Position numbers and translations under genes: made by a program. Below, one piece after another: positions 24,108-35,156 of a stretch of DNA of 64,000 nucleotides. The stretch is from Lonicera japonica (taxonomy: Eukaryota; Streptophyta; Magnoliopsida; Dipsacales; Caprifoliaceae), in NCBI GenBank assembly GCA_021464415.1, contig CM038470.1:33846099-33910098 (forward strand), read 5' to 3'. Positions within the stretch are counted from its first letter, which is position 1. Each line of letters starts with the position of its first letter. The notes under the pieces were generated by a model that saw only the letters and a program-made list of their open reading frames with translations, did no database searches and had not been told where the DNA came from.

Positions 24108-26140
24108 TGTGACGCCCCGAATCCCGTACGAGATTTTCACCTCCGAGACTAGGTTAATCACGGGTGGCGTACGCCAACGGCGGTTTAACGAAGCCTAATT
24201 TATCCTGTGAAAAACTAAAAATCCATATTTTCAATGAATAAAAACATTCTATATATCATGTAATTGTTTCACCAAACCAGAGAGATACTATAATTATACA
24301 AATAGCCTCCAACGAGGTCCCAAGTAAAGGATATATAAATCTATATCAAACATAAATTCTATGCAATAATACAATATATAGTTACTCTACATAATTCTAA
24401 AAGAATTGGTCCTTCTGTAATGAAGGACCCTCAACTTGTCACTGGTATAGAGGCCATCTAGATGGAAAATAAATGGGGTAAGTCAAGAGGACTCAGTGGG
24501 AATCATATAACAGGCTTTGTATAAAAACAATACTTATAAATCTTTTTTGTATCATGATAAGGAATAAATCCTTCACAGTTATAAATAAAACAGTTAAGAA
24601 GGAAACATTTTCTCAAATTGATATAATACTTTTAAAATCCACGAGTAATACATAACCAATATCAAATGAAATCCTATGGCACAATTAACATGTTCTCATC
24701 TCATAAAACCCGAGCCATAAGTCTCAAAAATCTCACAGTTATCCAAGCGTACATCCAGGTCTGCATTTCATGGCCTTTCACCCACGCGGCAGCAAGGCCT
24801 CCCGTTCGTTTTCGTGCACGGTTTCGGGTCTTGTACCCTGGAGACTATGTCCCAACTTCCGGCCCCTATCGTTAGAGACCAAACCCGGGACCATCAAGGA
24901 CTATTATCGTCGTACAATCTTAACAAAGTATCAATCGGCTCATTTAAGTAGTAATTGTGGCATATACATGGTTTTCATAAGTCAATTATAACTTCCACAT
25001 ATAACCGATGGAAGAAATCTTATATCAAACATTCCGTTTAGTGATATAAATCATAAAAAAGTGTTTTGTAACATAGAAGCCACCACTTGGGTTTTTAAAA
25101 GTGGACACAAATTTCACTTCAAGGGTTATTAGTAACGAAATTGAGTACCATGTGGGTTTTAGTGCAAATCAAGTAATTTATCATAATTTATTGCTAAATA
25201 ATGTAATTTAAACTATATTTAGGCTATTTGGACCATTAATTTCAATATCAAAGCAAAACCCCAACAAATACGCATAAACCCATTTAGAAAACCTAGGGTT
25301 TTTGCATAAATAAGTGGCAAATTCATAACAAAGCTATAATAAGTTGAAAATTAAGTTTTAGTACTAGATTCCCACCTTTTTGAAGCTAAATCCTTGATTT
25401 GGAAGAGTTGAATCGAGCCCAAAGCCTTTGAATCACAACATCCCCAATTTTTGAGCTTGATGGTTCATCAATAGAGGAATGAGGAATGATCCTAGGTCTC
25501 TGGGACCGATCCCAGAAACATTCTGTCCAGAATTTTCTTCTCTCAGCATAAACCACTGTTGGTATTTTGCTCATAATTTCTTGCTTGGAACTCGGATTGA
25601 GGTGATCTTTATGTCCACGGAAAGCTAATTCAAATATCTACAACTTCCTAAGAGGAAGTATCCCAAAATTATGGATGAGTAATTCCAAGAAATTCCTTGA
25701 AGACAGCGTATTGCCAAAGCGTTACCAAATGATAGGATTTCGTTGAATAGCCTACTTTGAACACTGTTTTGACCCACAAGGAATATGAACTGGACTTTGG
25801 TCCAAACATGAAAGTTATATAGGGGAATGAAATGAAGACTTGGCATTAAACAGATAGTCGTTTGAATAGCGAATGAAGAACTTATGGCCTTCCAAAGTTG
25901 GCCAAAAATCAATTTTTTTGAAAAGTCCAAAATGCGAGATTAACTTCTCGTTTTAAATTCGGGCCACCCGAGCAACTAAATGATTGTTCCCACAAACTTG
26001 ATAAATATAATATGACATTCTAGAAGTTTTGGGTCAAATACGAGGGGTTCGGAACCCGATGTTCACTCCTTAACTGAGATTTTACCTTAATCGGTCTTAA
26101 GAAAAAGTTTCGCTACAAAATAAAGGAACGGGGTATTACA
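24108..26140 (-). repeat. 5' LTR of gypsy element (2033 bp)
   Basis: Direct repeat of 17747-19975, TG...CA, with a 196-bp internal deletion relative to that LTR. It lies next to the primer-binding site, so it is the 5' LTR of this minus-strand element. Confidence 0.93.
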
Positions 26141-26149
26141 GATACCAAT

Positions 26150-26556
26150 TGAAGAAATAAGATCTTGAATTTTGTTATTAATTCCAAATAATAATCCTAA
26201 GTTGCAGCATGTTTTAATCAATCAACAATACGCATAAGCATTAGATTCAAGGGTTACCTGGAATAGATGAATCCATAGTCGTCGTGTTCTTGTGTCTGCT
26301 ATTGAGGTGAGAAACTATCTCTATTCTACAGTGCCTTTATGGTTTGTGCAATCTCAATGGGTCAATTACACTACACTATAGAAAGAAATAAGGGCCTCTC
26401 CTTATATTAAAATAAATGGGTCCATCTACCCATTATAATGAGCCCATACAAAAGAAAGCCTACTGACATTATTATACTCTAATATTTGGCATATAAATTA
26501 ATATGCGTATTAAATAAATAATGCTAACTATGCTAGTCCAAATAAATAATCTAACA
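26150..26556 (-). repeat. 5' LTR of copia element
   Basis: 407 bp matching 11420-11826. The four bases CAAT between GATAC (26141-26145) and this LTR are the rest of the split primer-site junction. Confidence 0.93.
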
Positions 26557-27178
26557 AGATTAAGTTTGAGCCACAATAATGATCAATCAAGAAACTTTAC
26601 AATAAACTTAAACACTCGCTTGATTATAGATTTAATGAGTCTTCGAATGCTTAATTTGTTTCTTCAACTCGAACTTCACTTGCATTCTTTGCCCTGAAGC
26701 TTTTCATATAATCTTTTAATCTCTCTGCTTCATGAAGTGCATTACTAGCATATGTGCTGCTCTTGAAACGTATGAAATTGGGAAAGCGAGTGATCAATCT
26801 TCTTTGTCTTCTCCAATGCTTTCTTTGTAAAATCCATGCTTTTTCGATTATATATTTAATGAGTCTTCGAATGCTTAATTTGTTTATTCAGCTCGATCTT
26901 TACTTGCATCATTTGCCTTGAAGCTTTTCATATAATCCTTTGATCTCTATCCTTCATGAATTGCATTGCTAGCTGTGTTGCTTTTAAAACGTATGAAATT
27001 GATAAAGCAATCGAGTAATCAATCTTCTTTGTCTTGTGCAATACTTTCTTTGTAAAATCCATGCTTTTCTTGAATTTTCATGCTAATGAACTAAAACTCA
27101 TTTCAAGAAACATATTAAACTACAAATGATTAAGTTATTGTTATTATCAAAATAAGATTAATACCTTTTAGGTCAACA
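26557..27178. mobile_element. Element X, copy 2, right part
   Basis: It continues element X after the copia insertion and ends in ATAAGATTAATACCTTTTAG followed by GTCAACA, like copy 1 at 5281. It contains a direct tandem duplication of about 224 bp (26622-26845 and 26846 to about 27071, each starting GATTATA(GA/TA)TTTAATGAG) that copy 1 does not have. Confidence 0.7.
26622..27071. repeat. Tandem duplication, 2 x about 224 bp
   Basis: Two diverged copies share TTTAATGAGTCTTCGAATGC, GAAGCTTTTCATATAATC and CTTTGTAAAATCCATGCTTT at the same spacing. Confidence 0.85.
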
Positions 27179-27610
27179 TCTAGTATTGTTCATACTATTT
27201 TAATTTCATAAATTTTAGACATACTATTTAAGAAGCATAAGCAATGCACATTAGTGTTAAAGATAATTTGTCACCCAATTTTTGAGACTAATTAAACTAT
27301 AAGTTCACACAAATAACAATAATTGGTTTAAACAATGTTCTAAAAATTAAAATTGCTCTCCTAGGGCCATGAGGGATCTAGTGCCTTGGGGATTAATCGG
27401 GCAAATATTTTTTAAGTTATTTAAGATAATATAATACAAATAAAATTTATGTTTACCTCTATAAATGACATGAAGAGTTTGTAAATAAGTATTATCATAA
27501 TTCAAACATGAAAAAGAATAGATTATATACACAATCATACATCAATAATAACAGGTAACCTACCTATTTTGTATAATTATTGTTTTGACTGTCATCACCA
27601 CATTTTTTTT
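27179..27610. other. Non-coding; 27183-27330 resembles the F-box leader intron
   Basis: GTTCATACTATT..AATTTCA, ACATACT.TTTAAGAAGC and AATAAGTTCACACA-like blocks recur in the same order in the F-box gene's first intron (35345-35470). The match looks clear by eye, though diverged. The rest of the stretch shows nothing I can name. Confidence 0.5.
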
Positions 27611-29027
27611 TTCAATATCTTATTTGTTCACCACCCCAATCTGAATAAGGAGTTATGACCAAAATATCAACAGTGATTAGTGCTGTGGGAAGCAGAATTT
27701 GGATAGTGTGTTTTTGGGATCAATCCTAGAACCTTGTATGTCAAGTTTAACTATTTTTAACCCATTTTTCTCACATTTTATCACCACTAAACACTCATTT
27801 CGAGCCATATACTTCCACAACACCTTAAGAGAGTTTTAGGGAGAAATTGAGAAATTCTTGAGGGTTTTGATGATTTATTCATCATAAACCAAGATTTGAG
27901 CCCCCTAAATCTTCACCTTATACATTATTCATGAGCTTCTCCACCATTTCCCTCAATGGGAACTTGTGGGCGAGCTAGGGTTTTGTGATTCGGAGTCTAT
28001 GCTTCATCAACTCGAGCATTGGGATTCTCTAAGGTGGGAACACTATTATAAAACTTGCTTTTCAAATAATTAATTATTGTGTTAAAGTTTTCTTTTTGAA
28101 TTGGGGACTTGTATGAAAACCCTAGGTTGTTTGCATTTCACATGGGTTGGGCTAGATTAAGCTTTAATTAGTGGTAGATATAGATGGTTATCACTTTAAT
28201 TGCATGATTTAACAAGTGAATTTATATTTTAGCTTATGCATATGAAGATTCATGATGAACCCATCTTGTAGCTACATGTGTAAACTAAAAATTGGGGGTT
28301 TTAAGGTTTGTAGTAAATGGTTGATTGTGGGTTATAAATTGTAAATACAAACAAGTTTGTTGTTGATTACGAGTGTATAACATTTCCCTTTTGATTTGTA
28401 GTGAAAATCCATTAAGGCGGAATAATGTGCTATAACCTTTGAGTTTAGTGCCATATGTAGAACATTGTTAGAACTAGTAATGAAAGTGCAACCTTGATAC
28501 ATCCTTTGAATATCATAAACGTAGTTTTGGTGGGGTGTAATTCCCCATAGCCATAATCATAGGAGACGAAAGTGTCGTAAGTATACTAATTAGGCGAGAA
28601 TCACAATAATCAATGCTTGGCTGGGTAGAACAACATGAGGACCTTAATAAGACTCATGCAGCCTTTGTTTTACATGCAAAGAACATTATAACATGTGAGA
28701 TACCGATAATACACTAGTTGACCATAAAACACGAATAATAACATGATGATAAGGATATGGATAAAAGGCATAGGTAACGACGCTTATAATGATGATAAAC
28801 AACAATTAGACATAAGAACTTGATATTATAATAACTATGCTTGATAGATGTGGTGAAAAGGCTATGAGGCCAATTACGTTATCGGTAATAAAAAGGAGTT
28901 ATATATATACATATATTATTCAAAGTGTGACATATTGTTTGGGCTAGTTGCATATATATATAAATGAGGATAAAGCCTAAAATGTGAATTACTTTATCAA
29001 CGCTATGTAAACGAGTGATACACTTTG

Positions 29028-30550
29028 GGTGCGTTTGTCCCACCGGATAAGAAGATTGGATAAGATAGGATAAGGATAGGACCTGAGAGGATAAGAGTTT
29101 TTTTGGATAAGTTATAATACTGTCATGTGTTTGAAACTGTCTCGGGTTAAATGGTCGGATAAGAGAGGCAATCCTAAATAAGCGTTTGGCGAGTATCGGA
29201 TAGAAAAATTTTGTGTTCAATTTTCTAATATACCATTTTATGTGATAATCATTTTAAATGATATTTGTTTAATTTCTTAACATTCATTTCCTTTACCAGT
29301 ATTATGGAAAATATATAGAATATTTTCAAAATTTGTTTACTTCACGTAAATAGCAAAAATAAACATATATACTTTTGCTTCAACACTAGTAGAATTAAAT
29401 TCTTTTGTCCCCGCTTCAAATTTCTTCATTATATAATAGGCGTTTTGTTATGTTTCATTAATTTTGATTATATTGCTAGCGGTGAATGGAAAATCTTTGC
29501 GTGATTGCAATTTTGATATTCACATTGATTAGTTGTTAGGAAAATTTGGATAAATTCAGTAAGAGGTTTTACGTATTCAAATTAATCTAGCCCCTTGAAA
29601 TGAAGATGATAATCTAGCCCCTTAAAATGAAGATGATAATTTTATACAATATTTTTGAACTTATTAACATAAATACATATGAATTATACAAACAAAAACA
29701 AAATACAAAAAGTAAACCTATGGTGCACTTCGAAAGTAAACAAGCATAAAATATGCACACAACTTTATATATATAAAGAGAGAGCCCTTCCTCTTAAGGA
29801 CCATCCTTAAGTTAACAAACTTGAGGACCGTCCATTTTGAGGGGGTAAACGGATGAATTTTTTCATGAAACTTGGTAGAGATTATCTCGATAATGATTAG
29901 ATCATATCTACCAAATTTCATTAAAAAACTCAATAGGTGAATGGGTTAACTGAAAAATTAATTTATATGCGCATTTCTGGACATTGAAATTTTAGATTTT
30001 TAGTTAACTCACTTTTCATTTGATTTTTTGATGACATTTGGTGGAGATGATCTACTCGTTATAGAGATCATTATCACCAAGTTTCATAAAAAAATTATCT
30101 GTTTACCCCTCAAAATGGACGGTCCTTAAGTTAGCTAACTTAAGGACGGTCCTTAAGAGAAGGGGATTGTATATATATATATGCATATAAACAAATATAT
30201 AACAATAAATAAAACATTATAAAGAAGAAGAAGAAACTTGACTAAATTAATATGGTTTCCTATCTCGTATTCTTCTCTCTTTCTCTCTCTCCCCTCCTGC
30301 GGCTAGGTTAATTATGAGACATAAATACGAGGTTAAAGTAGAATTTTTTTTATTTCTTTTATTATCTCGTAGGAACTGTATAACGCAATACTACCCCTCA
30401 AGGTGAGATTGCGTAATCCCGTAAATTGTAGGATAAGAAGTATCAACCGGATTAAGAGTCCTCATACTTATCCAATCCTATTTGACACCAAACACTAGAT
30501 AAGAAAATATAATCCTATCTCCCTAAGCTATCCGGCATGACAAACACGGC
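29028..30550. mobile_element. Unclassified TIR DNA element, 1.5 kb, non-autonomous
   Basis: Terminal inverted repeats read GGTGCGTTTGTC (left) and, from the right end inward, GCCGTGTTTGTC. Both run on into CCGGATA(A)G-type sequence rich in GGATAAG. CTTTG flanks both ends (29023-29027 and 30551-30555), so a 5-bp target duplication is likely. It interrupts LTR remnant C, whose sequence continues on both sides. No transposase was seen. The superfamily is open, because the duplication is neither the TAA of Harbinger nor the 8 bp of hAT. Confidence 0.7.
29784..30166. mobile_element. Foldback MITE nested in the TIR element
   Basis: Long inverted arms: the left arm starts CCCTTCCTCTTAAGGACC, the right arm, read inward, CCCCTTCTCTTAAGGACCGT. 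Both run through GGACCGTCCATTTTGAGGGG to ATGAAACTTGGT, roughly 100 bp per arm. No coding capacity. Related, more decayed foldbacks lie near 40530-40620 and 42865-43155. Confidence 0.8.
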
Positions 30551-31693
30551 CTTTGGTATTATCACATTAATATTATGCTATGGGATGGCTTGCGTGAATA
30601 TTGTAATGTGTATATTATATGATTCATTGCTGGATCTCGTGTTGATATAAAGTATGGTGGTGAGATGGCACTAGTCCATGATTGGTCCCAATAGTGGTCT
30701 TATTAGGCGGGCCGTAAGTTAGGATAGGGCACCCTTGAGTGAAAACCCGAAATTGTGCTTGGAAACGAATGAAAGGTCGTATTGCTGCGTAGGTGAAAGG
30801 TCACGAAATGCAGACTTGGTGATGCTTGGACGACTATTGGTACTATTGTTGAATATTAAGAATAAAGAGACTACGTCTCAAATGATACCGACGCGACACA
30901 AATACGGATATGATGGTGATCTTGATAAATATTATTGTGTTCTATCTTATATTGTTTTATACGTATTGTCTTTGATATACTGCGGATAATGTAAGAATGA
31001 ACACGAATTTTACTAAACGGATTAGAATACACATCGAGAATCATCTGACCATCATAATGAAGTAATACGTAAAGTAGGGATATTTATTAACTATTGATTC
31101 CTTAGATGTAGTTTATAGGGGTATTGTCGGAAATCCAAAAACCGAACGAGCGAACCGAACCGATCTGGTACGAACCGAAATATTCCGAACCGAAAAAAAA
31201 TCAAAACCGAAAGCAAAAACCGAATCTGAAACCGAATAATTCGGGTGGGTTCGGGTTCAGGTTCGGTTTACCCGAAAGAGACCGAATGGCCCCAAACTTA
31301 AAAAAAAAAGACAAAAGACCTAATTATATGATATATCAGTAGTGTGCCGCACTGCCGCCTCTCTCACTCATAAATAGTCAGCACACAGGCCACAGCACAA
31401 AGTCACAAACTCTCTTCTCTCGTCGGCGTCTCTCACACTCTTACAGTACCCTCTCTCTCCTCTCTCGTCTCTAGTCTCTCACTCTCAGTGCCTTCTCTCT
31501 CTCAGTCTCTCTCTCTTGCTCACGCTCACCCCCGCAGGGCGAATCTCATCCTCACTCCTTAGATGGTCAGGTATGAACTAAATATGTCTAATTGTTTCTC
31601 TTTCATTTGATGTTGTCTTTGAACCATTGAATATATATATAGATGTATAGAGAGAGCAGGTAGTGTAGATAGAGAAGGATATATATATTTCGT

Positions 31694-31915
31694 TTAAATG
31701 GGATTTGGATAAACGAAGTGGGTGTCGGGGTCATCGTCGGCGGCTATGAAGCGGAGGGAAATGTGGAGCTTGGGGAGGTCCAGTATTGGTTTGGATTTGC
31801 CATGGCAAAGGTGGATCCCGGAGAGATGTCGGCGGCGGAGTTGATGGAGGAGAGATAGAGTAGGAGTAGAGAGAGAATGAAAAATGGGGGCTTTCTCCCG
31901 AAGTTGAAATTCCAC
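31694..31915 (-). other. GC-richer patch inside hAT element, possible captured fragment
   Basis: A 73-codon minus-strand frame lies in a patch whose composition differs from the AT-rich surroundings. Its product begins MEFQLREKAPIFHSLST. I do not recognise it. It could be a piece of a host gene carried by the element, or chance. No splice or expression evidence. Confidence 0.25.
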
Positions 31916-32194
31916 CTAAAAATTTGGCAATTAAGCTTACTGTGTGGTTAAATATGATTCAAATTTGTAACTATTCAAATCGAATGCTTATCAAACCCAT
32001 ATATCTGTTTGTTTTGGTTGTTGTGAAGGTTACTTAAAAAATGTAATTATTAATCTACAGGTGATGAATATTATTCATTCCCACACAAATGCTCGAGTAT
32101 GCCTTTGAAATACCAAGAAAGATAATATTAAAAGCCCTTTTTGTTTGGTGCATCTACAATTAGGCTACCTGTTTATAACTAATTTATAGTTATG

Positions 32195-32514
32195 TGGATC
32201 AAATTAGATGCATAGAAGTTAGCTGCTACTTTTTGAATTTATTTTCTTTTTGATGTCATATTGTTGTTAATTTACAAGTAAAATGGTATGTTAGCTTTGG
32301 AACAGAATCAAAGAAAATTAGTATAAATGGAGATCTTGTGTGCTTCACATTCAATGGATCAAATTAGATGCATAGAAGTTAGCTGCTACTTTTTGAATTT
32401 ATTTTCTTTTTGATGTCCTATTGTTGTTAGTTTACAAGTAAAATGGTATGTTAGCTTTGGAACTTATTCAAAGAAAATTAGTATATATGCAGATCTTGTG
32501 TGCTTTACATCAGT
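32195..32514. repeat. Tandem duplication, 2 x 160 bp, inside hAT element
   Basis: Each copy starts TGGATCAAATTAGATGCATA and includes TTAGCTGCTACTTTTTGAAT and ACAAGTAAAATGGTATGTTA. The starts are 160 bp apart (32195 and 32355). Confidence 0.9.
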
Positions 32515-32630
32515 TCAAATGATGCATTTGGGTGTATGTATGAAAGCAGATCTTGTGTGCTTTACATCAGTTCAAGTGATGCATTTGGGTGTATGTATGA
32601 AAGCAGATCCTATGTGTTTCACATTTAGTT
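32489..32630. repeat. 57-bp tandem repeat inside hAT element
   Basis: Units start GCAGATC at 32489, 32546 and 32603 and share TGCTTTACATCAGTTCAA and GATGCATTTGGGTGTATG. Two units are full and the third is partial. Confidence 0.9.
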
Positions 32631-33948
32631 TTAGTGCTTTTTTTTTAAATGCAATTTTTAACTAAAGTTTTAACGATATAAAAAAAACCAAAACCAACCG
32701 AATCGGACCAAAACCGAATGATTTGGGGAGGGTTTGGGTTTCATAGGTATCAAAACCGAAACCGAACCGAACCGAAACCGAATTATGAAGTTTGGGGAGG
32801 GTTTGGGGTACCCCAATCTCTACCCCGATGGAAAACGAAAACACCCCTAGTAGTTTAAGGAAGTGTGAACGCGTATAGTTTATGACATAGTTGGCCGGAT
32901 CATAGTGAATATAAAATATTAATAATCAAAGTGGCAATTATATCTAACAGAATAACTGAATGAGAGAACATTGTAATGTGATGCTTAAGACAAATGATCT
33001 AGTAGTGATGCCCGTTAGCAGGCCAAGTATGGAATTCATAGTAAATTATATGCAAAGAGGAAATAATAAATACTTGACCCACAGTTACTGACTTTTTAGA
33101 ATAAGTGTGGGATAGTGTTGTTTCACACATTAGAGCAATTCCATTTTAGCATGACAAACCTTAGGAAGCTAGTGATTGGAAAGAGACGGTTTTATACTAA
33201 CAGTCTTCTAGTGATATGAGAACAAGCAGGGTTTTATTATGAAACCTCTAGGGGCGAGATCGGTTAGTCGGGTACATAACTTCTGATGACTAGAATGGGA
33301 ATCCTATTGGGGATCGGCATGCATTTATGTGTGAATTACATTGCATTGCATCGCATTATTTTTAAACAGTGAAGTAAAGAACTTACTTTATATATAAAGC
33401 TGCACATGCCTTTGCTTGCAATGTGTACTTTCTATACAAAAGCTATATAGTTCCCCACTAAGCCCATATTTGGCTCATTCCCTTTTTTACCAGTCTTGCA
33501 GGTTTAGCATCTCAGGTGGTGTGTAGTACTTATATCCAAAAGCCTCTGATGTCCACATACCTTTTCTAGTCCTTTTCAAGAATGACGAAATTGTATAAAT
33601 ATTCTGGTTTTATTATATTGTATAGAACTTAACCTTGGTTTTGTTGTACAAACAGTATTTGAAGTAAATTTGTGTGAAGGGATTTTATATGTGGAGTCTA
33701 TCTTAAATGTTGTTGGATGTGGTAATATTTGTGTGAAAATGGTTTTAAATTTTATAGAATGGTTTATTAACTAAACGAACTCTACATGCCGAAATTTTCT
33801 ACAATGAGATCTTGCTTGTTCTAAACTTTATTTAAGAAAATATTTTGTAAGTTGTGATTTTATATTTTAAATCTACCGTCGCATACGTCATCCATGATTA
33901 ATGGGGTACCGGAGGTAAAAATCTCATAACAGGATTCGGGGTGTCACA

Positions 33949-34195
33949 TTTATACTTAATTCCTTGATGATAACTTGATTTTTGGAAGGGAGATGAACAA
34001 GAACCGAGAGTGCACGTACTTTTTTGATTTGTATGGCTTTGCTTTGGGGGGTTGGGGGCACGGGTTTGAATAACGGGGTTAAGATTTGGAATGTGTTTCA
34101 CAATGTTAATTAAGTGGTATTAATTTTTTTAATTGTTGGGTAAATCCGTTAGTTTTTTGTTTACAACCATTGAGTAAAAGAGTAATGGTGGAGAT
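33949..34195. other. Non-coding stretch
   Basis: No gene, repeat or motif that I can support between LTR remnant C and the foldback at 34200. Confidence 0.5.
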
Positions 34196-34199
34196 ATAT

Positions 34200-34408
34200 A
34201 CGCCTCACAAAACAATCGATAACACTTATACTTTTCATTTGATCCTTAACAATTGAGTAATGTTTATGTTACTTGTTTCTTGAGGGTCGAGTATAAGCCT
34301 ATATACTCAAAACTGATTAAGGCATTGTCAAGTCTTCACTCGGCGCTCAAGAATCGAGTAACATGCATCTTACTCGGTTGTTACCAAGTGTTTTGTGGGT
34401 AATATTCT
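34200..34408. mobile_element. Small foldback element at the duplication edge
   Basis: Inverted arms: left 34266-34292 (ATGTTACTTGTTTCTTGAGG...), right 34338-34364, whose complement reads ATGTTACTCGATTCTTGAGC. Pairing extends outward through TTAACAATTGAGTAATG / GTAACAACCGAGTAAGATG, and a further CACAAAACA block occurs at both outer ends. It ends where the tandem duplication begins. Confidence 0.55.
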
Positions 34409-35007
34409 ATTACCACCTAAGATTAAAGATAGGGGGTGTTTATGACAAGTTAGTAAGGTGTTGAGTAGTGATGTTAACATTTTATTATTGAGGGAGTGTA
34501 AATATCATCACCCTATTTTTACTCTATTTCCATACCTTTTCTTTCTTAAAATACGACATAATATATATTTTATGTATATTTTTATGATACCACTATTTTA
34601 AAACATGAGTTAGTAGATAAATATACAATACTTGCCATACTTCTAATTTCACTATTATAGATGCTTTTACGCAGGACCGCATAGATATTATTATTGATGC
34701 ATACTCAACACATGTGCATTATGATACTTTAAATTATTTTATTTTATTTTTAAAATATTCTAATTTCACAATACGTTAAAATGAAACAAGTATAAATGAG
34801 CTAATTAGTCCTTAAAATGATCCAAGTTACCCGAATAATTAAAATATATTCCAAATTACAAGAAAATAATATCAAAATCGCACAAGTTATAGCAAATACC
34901 TAACCCAAATGAGGCCCAAGTAGGAGGCCTGTCCCAGCAGCGTACAGACAAGAGTGAGTCAAACAAGCGGTGGACTACGAAAAAGGTCAAAAATAAAATA
35001 AAAATAA

Positions 35008-35035
35008 AAAATATATATATATATATATATATAAA
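35008..35035 (+). promoter_or_regulatory. F-box gene TATA region, copy 1, in a (TA)n tract
   Basis: (TA)n about 24 bp ending TATATAAAAACC, just ahead of the leader exon GAGAAAGCTTTGTTTCTTC. In copy 2 the equivalent tract (51309-51325) is shorter, with a longer A run. Confidence 0.6.
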
Positions 35036-35044
35036 AACCCTCGC

Positions 35045-35156
35045 CGTGAGAAAGCTTTGTTTCTTCATCTTCTTCCTCGTCTGTGATACGATCTTCTCTC
35101 GGCAGCCGCAATCACAGCCACCACCACCACTCCGGTGGCTCTCTCACTCTCCACAA
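35045..35156 (+). other. F-box gene 5' untranslated exon, copy 1
   Basis: A CT- and CCACCA-rich leader follows the TATA region and ends at a consensus donor, CCACAA|GTAAGT (GT at 35157). The matching acceptor TGTTTCAG|ACAATATGG lies at 36417-36418, five bases before the start codon. The transcription start is estimated, not read. Confidence 0.6.

Larger units (their letters stand above)
17747..26140 (-). mobile_element. Ty3/gypsy retrotransposon, decayed, nested in the copia element
   Basis: Its limits are exact: the 5-bp duplication GATAC lies at 17742-17746 and 26141-26145, termini are TGTGACACC and GTATTACA, and LTRs lie at 17747-19975 and 24108-26140. The minus-strand primer site TGGTATCAGAG (24094-24104) follows the 5' LTR, and the polypurine tract GGAGGGGAGAT (19976-19986) precedes the 3' LTR. 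The 4.1-kb interior keeps a gypsy reverse-transcriptase start (22385-22585) but is riddled with stops, and gag, protease and integrase cannot be followed. The RT sequence resembles Tekay/Del-type chromoviruses, but the clade is a guess. It inserted into the copia element at the edge of that element's primer site. Confidence 0.93.
11420..26556 (-). mobile_element. Ty1/copia retrotransposon, decayed, split by a gypsy element
   Basis: Two 407-bp LTRs (11420-11826 and 26150-26556) in direct orientation are flanked by the 5-bp duplication AGATT (11415-11419 and 26557-26561). On the minus strand the LTR reads TGTTAGATTATT...ATTTCTTCA. The polypurine tract AAAGTGGGAGAT abuts the 3' LTR (11827-11838). 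A tRNA-Met primer site adjoins the 5' LTR, but it has been split by the gypsy insertion: CTCTGATAC lies at 17738-17746 and GATACCA resumes at 26141-26147. Without the insertion the element is about 6.7 kb. The domain order gag, protease, integrase, RT and RNase H defines Ty1/copia. By eye I count about 24 mismatches between the LTRs (about 6%). Confidence 0.93.
31116..32849. mobile_element. Non-autonomous hAT element
   Basis: An exact 8-bp duplication GTAGTTTA (31108-31115 and 32850-32857) surrounds short inverted ends TAGGGGTATT and, inward from the right, TAGGGGTGTT. The subterminal regions are full of ACCGAA/GGTTCGG repeats in both orientations, typical of plant hAT. At 1734 bp and without transposase it must be moved in trans. 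It contains a pyrimidine-rich CTCTCTC leader-like stretch (31360-31560), a GC-richer patch (31690-31915) and tandem repeats (32195-32630). Confidence 0.9.
27620..33948 (+). mobile_element. Gypsy-type LTR remnant C, broken by two insertions
   Basis: The right end reads GGGGTACCGGAGGTAAAAATCT..AGGATTCGGGGTGTCACA, the same terminus as the gypsy LTRs (reverse orientation) and as remnant A. The body is collinear with A. After removing the TIR element at 29028-30550 and the hAT element at 31116-32849 about 3.1 kb remain. No internal coding region or second LTR is attached. Left end uncertain. Confidence 0.65.

Noticed and set aside
10589..27183. TCTAG after LTR A (10590) and after element X copy 2 (27179) as a target duplication
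   Set aside because: It would require an element starting at 10595 without TG...CA ends. It is a five-base match likely due to chance.
30735..30989. 84-codon plus-strand frame
   Set aside because: Inside gypsy-type LTR remnant C; no protein similarity recognised.
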